The notes under the pieces are model-generated. The model did no database searches. It had not been told where the DNA came from and was given only the letters and a program-made list of their open reading frames with translations. The position numbers and the translations under genes are program-made. From Arachnopeziza araneosa (taxonomy: Eukaryota > Ascomycota > Leotiomycetes > Helotiales > Arachnopezizaceae): a stretch of 64,000 nt of DNA. Positions 56,436 through 64,000 of this stretch are shown in pieces; positions within the stretch are counted from its first letter, which is position 1; each line of letters starts with the position of its first letter. The DNA lies in the NCBI GenBank assembly GCA_003988855.1, contig QYAI01000195.1, positions 1 to 64,000 of the forward strand, in the 5' to 3' direction.

Positions 56436-56889
56436 TGAAGGGGCAATTGACACGATTGAGATTTAGGCAGGAGAGAGTCCTGGTTAGATTCGAATGAAGA
56501 ACCAATAGGTGATTCTCACTGCGTGGCAAATAACGAAAGTTAAGATTTTGTGAAGGTTGTGAGGAATATGGGATATCTTGAGAATTGCAAATTTGATTTA
56601 TAACGATTTATGATTAATTGAAGATATCAGCCAGTGAGTTTTGAACGCAGCGAATCTACCCGTATATGTTGCAAATTTAATTCTGCTTGAAAATATTGTA
56701 ATATTGAAAACCCAGAATGAAGTCTTTTCTATAAATGAGTTTACTCCAAAATACTGTTTCCATGGTTCACCATAACAAATCCCTTCTTCCCAGAGGCACT
56801 CTCAGTTCCAATTCTAAATACACCATTTTCCATCTTTCTTCTCACTACCAATATTCCTTCGTTTTCAACCGCGGTTCATCTGGTTCAAT

Positions 56890-57877
56890 CTAAGGGGCCA
56901 CCCAGTTCTCATCCAACCATGTCCTCAGCGAATCAAAATTTCTACATTTGTGATAAGAGTTGAAATCTGCTTTCATCGCGATTGGGCTCTTCTCATCTTC
57001 CAGAACCAAAACAGGACTGACATCGCCGTAACACATGATGGCGATACGGAGGGTTTCAATACAGTGGTCGATGTGCATGCGGTTTCCAACTTCGTCGTTC
57101 GGGTCGAATGGTGGAAATTCGTAGTTGCCCTCAAGAGGCCCAGCTTGGAACCAAGTATATTGGCGAATCATGTTCTAGAGATTTGTTAGCGGTAAGTTTT
57201 GGGAATGGACAAGGTTTGAGGAATCTAGGACCGCGAACTTACGAGACAATGTAATTGATGAAAGACTTCCAGAAGCGCTACGTAACCAGTTCCGACTTCT
57301 GGGTTGACATGTTTAATAGGATCTGCTTCTGTGCGATTCAAGTTGTAGATTTGATCTGCTGGGTACTCAAATCCGTGTTCTGCATCAAAGTTAGTAACAT
57401 CGCTTGATACTTAGGGTTGAAATTGATTACGCTTTGTGAGTACTCTCCATGCCTCCTCTCTTTCTGGCGTTGGCAGTCCACGATAAATGCTCTGTGATCC
57501 AAACGAGTTGTTGAAATTGAAGCTCTCATACTTCACGGCTTCCAGCGCAGGTGCTTCACAAGTTATCAGCAAGACAATCCAAACAAACAAGCAAAATGTA
57601 AAAACTTACACCACACAGATAATTGTGTTGCACATTGAATATCGGTCGGCCCAGACCTGAGAGTTTTCCAAGACCAAACAAAGACAGCACATGCTAAGGA
57701 TACAGCGATAGTGCCCTGTATCAAGAGCGAGATTGTCCAGAATCGTCTTTTGGTATGGATGTTCTGATGGCCATCGAAGAGTTTATCATCACTGAGAGTG
57801 CCGTCACTGCTGAAATCGCTGGAACCACGAGACAGGAGTGGCTCGTCATATGGTTTGATTTCTTTCGTGTTCTCCAT
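56890..57877 (-). CDS. UstYa/DUF3328-family oxidase
   Basis: Exons 57877-57610, 57553-57431, 57379-57243 and 57174-56890, all in phase, give 270 residues. A cytosolic acidic N-terminus precedes one transmembrane helix (ISLLIQGTIAVSLACAVFVW, about residues 48-67). Then come the family's SPALEAVKYESFNF...YRGLPTPEREEAW segment and both diagnostic HxxHC motifs: HQLHC (171-175, just before the third intron) and HIDHC (210-214). The protein ends TWLDENWVAP. UstYa proteins are copper-dependent oxidases of the secretory pathway that cyclise dikaritin-type peptides (ustiloxin, phomopsin, asperipin). The precursor lies immediately downstream on the same strand and is its natural substrate (inference). 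Only one UstYa gene is visible; ustiloxin uses two plus a tyrosinase. Confidence 0.9.
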
Positions 57878-58911
57878 GTTGAGTGATGTCTATCGCCAAA
57901 AAATTTAGCATTCAAGAGATGATAGAAGAGATAGAAAAGGTTCAAAATCCAAAATGCACAGAAAAGTGTTCAAGTCGCAAGAGAAAGAGTATGATAAGAA
58001 TATGATCTTACGTCCAACTTCTCCCTTTTGACTACATCATCTAGGATTCGAAACCGCGCGCGCCCGCGCGCTCTTATATGGTCCAGTAATATCGCCGTGT
58101 ATTACCTCCACTGACCTTCCAAATCATATAAAAGGCAGCGTGAGCAGCAGCATCGACCACTTCATGCAGATCTCGTTTCGCAATGCCATCACGTGAACGA
58201 ATGATAATATCAGACCGCTTCGTACCGGCGGTCAGCCGCAGCTTACGTAGCGTCTCGTAGCGTGAAAGTGGCTGTTGTCTACGTTCTGAGTCAGCAGATA
58301 GGGCTGTGTGCTGGTACTTGCATGGGAAAATAATCCTCGAGCTTACATTACAGTCGGACAGGATCGTCATAGCGCTTCAAGTAACACAACCCCTTTTCGG
58401 TAAAGCCGAATGCGTGTCACCCTGGAAGCAAGTCGGATTGAATTTTACTTTAATTGGTGGCGGCCGCTGAGTAAAGCACTTCCTCTTTCGAGCCTAAAAG
58501 TGAGGGAATGATCAGCAACCAGCGGCAATCTAAACATGCCTCGTATTTCCAATCGACAGGCGAGTTGGCAGTGCCTTCATTTAGCTAGCTTCGGTAACTT
58601 TATATAGACTTCTCTCCGGGGGACCTGGCCTACCTTAATTAAGCGAACGTAACCAGACTGGTTCTCGGAACACCCGTAGGTTTTAGCCGCTTCGTATCTG
58701 AAAGGTTTTCAGGCTCATGTCATACATGGAACACGAATGATCAAATCGTCTTGATTTCTGATGTAAGAAACCAATATCCGAAAAAGATAGGAGTCAGTAA
58801 GGAAGGTGCCTGAAAACGGGCATTGGGAAATCATTTTTGGAATGTGGAATCTGCTCTCTGCTTATGATACATACTATTTTCAAGTCTTTTTTGGTTGAGA
58901 AAGAAGTCGTA
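57878..58911. other. Promoter region between UstYa gene and regulator
   Basis: A divergent promoter region. It contains the CCGCGCG pair at 58054-58070. A 98-codon minus-strand frame (58074-58370) overlaps it and has no recognisable domain, so I leave it uncalled, though it could be a small gene of this locus. Confidence 0.5.
58054..58070. promoter_or_regulatory. CCGCGCG motif pair upstream of the UstYa gene
   Basis: CCGCGCG at 58054-58060 and again at 58064-58070, in a G+C-only island about 180 bp upstream of the UstYa ATG. It is the same heptamer as the four copies before the precursor gene. A shared operator for a locus regulator is the simplest reading. Confidence 0.55.
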
Positions 58912-60965
58912 ATGAAACGAGAAGAAGGAGCAATCATAATGCCCAACCACTGCAACCAATATCAAGAGAGAGGCTGCTGGACCTGCCGGGCACGAAGAAA
59001 ACGTTGCGATGGCAGAACTCCGTTTTGCGACACATGCAAGAGGCTTGGGATAGCATGTTCTGGTTTCAGTAGCAGGAAGCCGAATTGGATGGATGGCGGA
59101 AGAGAACAGCAGGAGTATTGCAATGGATTGAAGAAAACGGTCAAGCGAAATCGGACGAGATCAGGGACATCAGTCAATACCACACCATCTTATCGCGGCT
59201 CTGAACCTCCTCGAGAGGTTGGACGAGGTTCTGAAGTCGCAGGAAATACAAAATGCGCATTTTCTGCGGCACTTGAATTCGCAGATATGTTTGGAGGGCT
59301 ACAGACGCCTTCCCTGCTGGATAGCGCTTCATCCTTTTCAGCGGGAACGACAGGCACAGGAAGTTACCCGACAACGCCAGCAGACAGTTTCCAAGATGTG
59401 GATTTTATCCACATGTTGAATGACCAACAGTCGTGGATGTATCAGATCGACACACCACCGGTGTCTGAATCTCTCGAAGAGTTTTTTGGGGATTCCAAAC
59501 CCCGTTTCCCGGATTTCGAAGCAGATGTGGCGCCAATGTATCCCATACCACTAGATATTCCAGCGCTGTTACAGTTAGAGACTATAGACAATTCGCCAAA
59601 GCACGAAACAATTATTGATCCTGTGGACTTCTCTTTGGTAATGGAATATATGGACAGCACATTTTTTCATATATTTCCTCACTTATGCCACGCAGCATAT
59701 GGGTCGGAGAGAGGATGGCTATTGTATATGATACAGAATTCAATATCTGTCCGTGCGTCTGTTATGAGCATCGAGACTTTCGCTCGTTGTCAAGGTTCAC
59801 CTGAAGTCAGAGTCGACGACGAAAATATGGAGAGTGCGGAGTTTTTGATGAGTTATGAAGCCTCTCTTGAAACCTACGATGAAGAAGTAAGCACCCTATT
59901 GCGACGAGGCGATACACTATCAAAAGAAATACGAGACGATTTGGTGGGCAGAATATTGATCTGCACTGTGCATTATATTTATCTGGAGGTGAGTTCAATG
60001 GTGGGGCATTTTTCCCCATCTCTATTTGATAAACAGATCTGTTCTGACCGTCGAAGCAAACTTTAGGAGCGCCTATAAACACTAGGGAAGATCTTCTCTG
60101 TCAAGCCGAAAATGTGCTTGATTTATGGGCAAAGCAGCCCACTTCATCAAGCGAGGATACTCATAAAGGTATTTCTCTCTTTGCGAGAGTCGTCTACCAA
60201 TGGATTACGATATCGCGAGCATCAACAAAATTTGATGACTGCGGATACCAAGAAGATTCAATCAGGAATCTGGAAAATACAACCTCTTATCTTACGAATA
60301 CACACGCCACAGCTTGCCCTCAACGCATACTTTCGGCCATCACCAGCATTACATCGCTTTCAAATTGGAAGAATCAATCATCAAGAGCCGGTACCCTCAG
60401 TATGCTCAACCTCGCTCGCCGAGCTGATCTCATCGAGCAAGATATTCTAGCCGAACTTTCGCTTCGGGAATCTCCTGGGGAAGTTCCGAGACAGACTCAT
60501 TTGGAGAAATCTTGCAGTTCCAGAAGACCAAATACCAAAGATAGATGTGTATATCATGAGAAGTTACTCAACTCCACGGCATTGCTTTTCGCTCACGCTG
60601 CGAGGATTTACCTCCATGTTGTACTTTCTGGGGCTAATCCCAAAGTTAATGAGATCAAGAAGAGTGTTAAGAAAGCACTTCGGATCCTCCGAGAATTTGA
60701 CACTGCAGACCTTGACATGGTCATTTGGCCTTTAGTAGTGACGGGAAGCATGATAGGGAATGATACTGAAGGAGAGATCTCGGGACGGCATTGGATAGAG
60801 GAAACAATCGCGGAGCTGGCACACGAGCCCACCAACGCGAGGTGGCCGAAAATAAGTTACTTGTTGAAGGAGTGTTGGGACAAAAGCGGCGAAACTAGGG
60901 TGTCAGACTGTAGTTGGGCAGCTGCGTTGAAGATGTTGGGCTTGTCGGGTGAGCCTCTGATTTAG
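58912..60965 (+). CDS. Zn2Cys6 transcription factor next to the RiPP genes
   Basis: Exons 58912-59988 and 60057-60965 (intron 68 nt, GTGAGT...TCGAAG) give about 661 residues. An in-frame ATG at 58939 is an alternative start. The zinc cluster is near the N-terminus: RGCWTCRARRKRCDGRTPFC, then DTCKRLGIAC. A Ser/Thr/Pro-rich linker and a helical C-terminal region of the fungal_trans_2 type follow (DILAELSLRESPG, HEKLLNSTALLFAHAARIYL). Divergent from the UstYa gene, it is the likely locus-specific activator; RiPP clusters such as ustiloxin carry a comparable regulator. A further small intron in the second exon near 60170-60240 is possible. Confidence 0.85.
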
Positions 60966-61347
60966 TTCATGGGATACTCCTCGAATTCAAGACTGAACGA
61001 ATGATGCTCATTAATTTTATCAAGTATAAATAAGGGATCAGACCCTACTTAAAAAAAACAAAACAAAAATCAAACAGAGACAATTTGAAACCCTCTCTGG
61101 TCGCAGCATTCTTAATTTCACGTGATGGTTGTAGGGGTTTCTCATAATTTAATGAGGCCAATGATGGAATATTTCCGCGTCACTAGCCAATAATTTCTTT
61201 GGAATATTTGGAAACAGTTGACCCATAAATTTTATAGTGTGCTTCCCATGCAAAATCCGTCCAAATGGCCTCTCATTCTTTTTAATAGATTATTATGATA
61301 CGAAGGAGGTCTCGTAACTCAACTTGATACTTGACACGATACCGGAT
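60966..61347. other. Intergenic between converging genes
   Basis: A 382-bp A+T-rich spacer with an A-rich run near 61050. Nothing else was seen. Confidence 0.5.
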
Positions 61348-64000
61348 CTAGTAAAGACGAAATGCAAAGGGACCTTCGAGTTGACTAGTCCTTGAATAAA
61401 CACCGTGAACCTTGGATCTGTTGTGTCCTAGCTCGTTGAACTCAAAAGCCTTGACTTCCTGTTCGTCATCACTACTGTCAGAGCCAGAATTGAGCTTCAC
61501 AAGAAAGATGATGTCTTTCTCAGCCCCAAACTTAAGATATCCTTCTAATGTTAACGCGACTTTCTCAAAGTAATATTGCGTCATTAGCGAGTTGTTGGCA
61601 AAGCCTGCGATGTAGAAAAGAAAAATCTTCCAGACGGTAGTTTTCCTCACAACTAAATTACGATTGCTATATATATTGATCTCTTCTTGAGGATCTACAC
61701 CTGCTTGTAATAAGATTCGCACTAATTCAGGATTATACCCAACGGATGCTGACAGGAGGATGCTCATTTCACCGACTCCTTTAACTATCGCAGTGTTTTC
61801 TGAAATTTGCTTGAAATAATATGCCATCCAGTGGAGATACGAGAAATCCTCGAAGTTTTCGTGAAAATATTCGTCGGAGGTAAAAGTTCTACCCCATTCT
61901 GTTAACCTTGAATTGTCCCTTGATTCCTCGGGATGGGACAATGGTAGTTGGCGATAGCTTTTTATTACTTCCCAAATTTCTTCTACCAACTTAATTGGAA
62001 CCTTACGGCCATCAAGAGATAATATGTGAAGGAAATGACCAATATCTATAAAGACATGAAAGAGCGAGTTCTGTGAATTCGTGAGATAGTCTCGTGTCCT
62101 CGCAAATTTCAGTTCAGCCAAGCACAAGCGGCAGTAGACTTCATCAAGATTGAAGTCCGGCAGTCGGTCATTGAATTTTGTCTGTCTTAAATCGTCGCAA
62201 AGATAATCTCTAACAGTGCGGTGGAAGAACTGAATAGTGTATCCGAAATAGATATCTTCGTTGCTGCTAGCATCCGTGACCATCTCAAGTAGTCCTCTCG
62301 ATAAGCTATCGAGCTGTGGACGCAGTTTTTTGTACCGTCTTTGGATCTCTTTGTCTGAATATCCTTTCACGGAAGAGTTAAAGGGAAACCCGGGATTATC
62401 GAGGTCTTCGAGCCAAGAGTACGCAAGGCGTTTAACGTATTTCGCGGCCAATCTCCAATAGCAATCAAAAACATCTGGTCTGATCTTTTGCGGTCACTTG
62501 GATGGACGGATGAGAGTAATTTAGTAAACACCTCATCCAGGTCTTTTGGAATTGATTTCAGCTTCTCTTTAAGTATGGATGGAGAGTCGTGGTGTCTAAT
62601 ACCTTCTAGAAGCGAACGAACCACAAGGCGAGCCCAGAGAAATACGCCATTCGCCATACTAACTATATCATCGACCAATCCCTTATATATATCTTTGACA
62701 CGGTCGAAATTAGTGTTTTTCTCGAACATGGCAAGCGCGAAGCGGCCAATGTCGTGTCGCGTCAGTTCATGAAGATGGAGTCGAAAGTTTGTACTATCGG
62801 AGAAGGTATTCATGAATTCTGTATGTGGTCGGCTGCTGACACAAATCTTGATATCTGGAGAGTTTGTCCAGTTTTGAAGATCCTCTGCCAATTTCCAACG
62901 TTCAAGGCTATCCGCTTCATATTCATCTAGACCATCAATGAAGAAGCAAATACGATGTTCTGGGAAAGTGCGTTTGCACGTTAGCTTATTGAAAGCAGCT
63001 TTAATTTCTGCAATTCGAAATGAAGGGCTCTCAAACACGGATGCAGAACCTAAAGCATCCTACTCCTCAGGAAAGATCTCTGGAATGAGGCCTGGATATT
63101 GTTTCAAGGTTTCAAAAAGCAGGGCCCTATATAACCCTTCGAGAGATGCTTGAAGTCTCTCTCCAGAGTTCCAGAAAAAGAACTGAGCAAATATCAAAGT
63201 TTTTCCAGCAGCCCAGACTTCTAATTCTTTCCGGACTCGAGAATTTCGGGAGAGAAACTTCATGAGGGTAGATTTTCCAGAGCCAGCCTTACTAGAGATG
63301 TGGAAAATCTCATTTTCTGATCTCAGCCATGTCAGAAAGGCGTCTCGAGTCTGTGCTTGCATTTATCGTGAGAGTTTAGCTTTCTGGCGATGAGAATTTT
63401 GCCAGGAAGCTTCAGAGTCTGAATCGTTCTCGAAATGCTCTTCGTTATCTTCGAGAATCCATTTGAACGTTCCACTTTCCGCGTCCGCAACGATGTCCTC
63501 GCGAGCATATATGTTGTCAAAATAAAGCCGGCGCAAGATTTGGTTTCCCGTGGCAGAGTTCCCGATATTAATTGTAATTTGGACAGAGCGGAACAAATTT
63601 CCGCAGAAGACTGGAAATTCTGGTTATCTTCACTCGATCTTAGCTCGACTTTCATCTCACGCAATTTCGTTACCGCCTGCTTAAGCTCTTGTCGAAGAGC
63701 AGTGAGCTGGGCTGCAGTCTCCGATGAAAATTTGGATCCTTCCTTCTGAATCTTGTCCAGTTGAACATTGACAGATGAATGCTGCTCACTGCCATGTGTC
63801 AACAATTTGTCCTTGCGTTTCTAGGAGCATGAATCTCATCTAAGCATAAAGTTCAGACGGACAAGAATTTGCGACCGATACCTATCCAATCTATCTTCAA
63901 TGGAAGCAATCTCTTTCTCCTTTCTCATACTCGCAACCTTGACTTTGAGGCTCTTCCATTTCGAATTCTTCTCCGAGACCTGTAACTTCTTCAGAATCTT
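61348..64000 (-). pseudogene. NLR-type NACHT receptor disrupted by stops and frameshifts
   Basis: Reading from the window edge: an N-terminal helical region (EDRLDRYRSQILVRLNFML), then LHGS-like linker, ILRRLYFDNIYAREDIVADA, TWLRSENEIFHISSKAGSGK (P-loop) STLMKFL, a second half with CFFIDGLDEYEAD (Walker B), ICVSSRPHTEF, MANGVFLWARLVVRSLL, SWLEDLDNPGFPF, and a C-terminal ankyrin-like stretch (LLSASVGYNPELVRILLQAG). This order is typical of fungal NACHT proteins with a short helical N-terminal region. The frame is broken by TGA (63836-63838), TAG (63821-63823), TAA (63363-63365) and TAG (63060-63062), and shifts near 63531-63550 and 62418-62432. No introns explain these. The 5' end lies beyond the window. 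Confidence 0.8.

Larger units (their letters stand above)
56124..56889. other. Promoter region of the precursor gene
   Basis: The space between precursor and oxidase genes, both on the minus strand. It holds the precursor promoter with a TATA box and a cluster of CCGCGCG motifs (annotated separately), then A+T-rich sequence that should contain the terminator of the UstYa gene. No gene is seen. Confidence 0.6.

Noticed and set aside
58074..58370. 98-codon minus-strand frame between UstYa gene and regulator
   Set aside because: It would be an attractive extra RiPP gene, but no domain is visible and it overlaps the CCGCGCG promoter island.
1..64000. tRNA, rRNA or CRISPR features
   Set aside because: No T-loop-like GGTTCGAATCC or cloverleaf, no rRNA-like stretch and no spaced direct repeats were found by eye. 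A covariance-model scan (tRNAscan-SE, Infernal) would be decisive.

Overview
The window looks like chromosomal DNA from a filamentous ascomycete (Pezizomycotina). Genes are split by short introns (about 45-75 nt) with GT...AG ends and CTAAC/CTGAC-like branch sites. The gene families are typical of moulds: Zn2Cys6 regulators, NACHT/STAND receptors, CFEM and GLEYA secreted proteins, 2EXR, UstYa/DUF3328 and a fungal squalene-hopene cyclase. Several decayed coding stretches carry C-to-T/G-to-A type stop codons, as repeat-induced point mutation (RIP) would leave. The genus cannot be fixed from the sequence. Exon boundaries are my own splice reconstructions, checked for phase.

Layout. 1-1.75 kb: decayed, repeat-derived DNA. 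1.75-9.2 kb: a Vps4-like AAA ATPase with ZZ-type zinc fingers, a membrane protein broken by a frameshift, a Helo-like/STAND N-terminal protein and an SDR oxidoreductase. 11-20 kb: a secreted GLEYA-type protein, a Zn2Cys6 regulator, a 14-TM MFS transporter and a five-exon GPI-anchored-type surface protein. 21-29 kb: a large Zn2Cys6 regulator followed by a UDP-glycosyltransferase and a squalene-hopene cyclase, a candidate triterpene-glycoside mini-cluster. 29-33.6 kb: a gene graveyard with a RIP-like copy of a receptor tail, a 5'-truncated amidase and a nucleotide-kinase fragment. 33.8-38.8 kb: an intact 1540-residue NLR-type receptor. 40-42.5 kb: a second amidase relic and a small CFEM protein. 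43.9-49.1 kb: a full ABCA-type transporter. 50.8-51.5 kb: a 2EXR protein. 52.4-61 kb: the most interesting region, a candidate fungal RiPP (dikaritin-type) locus. 61.3-64 kb: a second NLR, broken by stop codons and frameshifts, running off the window end.

The RiPP locus holds a secreted precursor (signal peptide, then seven nearly identical 43-48 residue units separated by Lys-Arg Kex2 sites), a UstYa/DUF3328 oxidase with both HxxHC motifs, a Zn2Cys6 regulator and a HxxxD acyltransferase. The CCGCGCG motif recurs upstream of both the precursor and the oxidase, as expected if one regulator controls both. Proposed scheme (inference): the precursor enters the secretory pathway, Kex2 cuts it at Lys-Arg, the membrane-anchored UstYa protein oxidatively cyclises a Tyr-containing core, and the product is possibly acylated and exported. 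The core sequence and the product cannot be named from the sequence.
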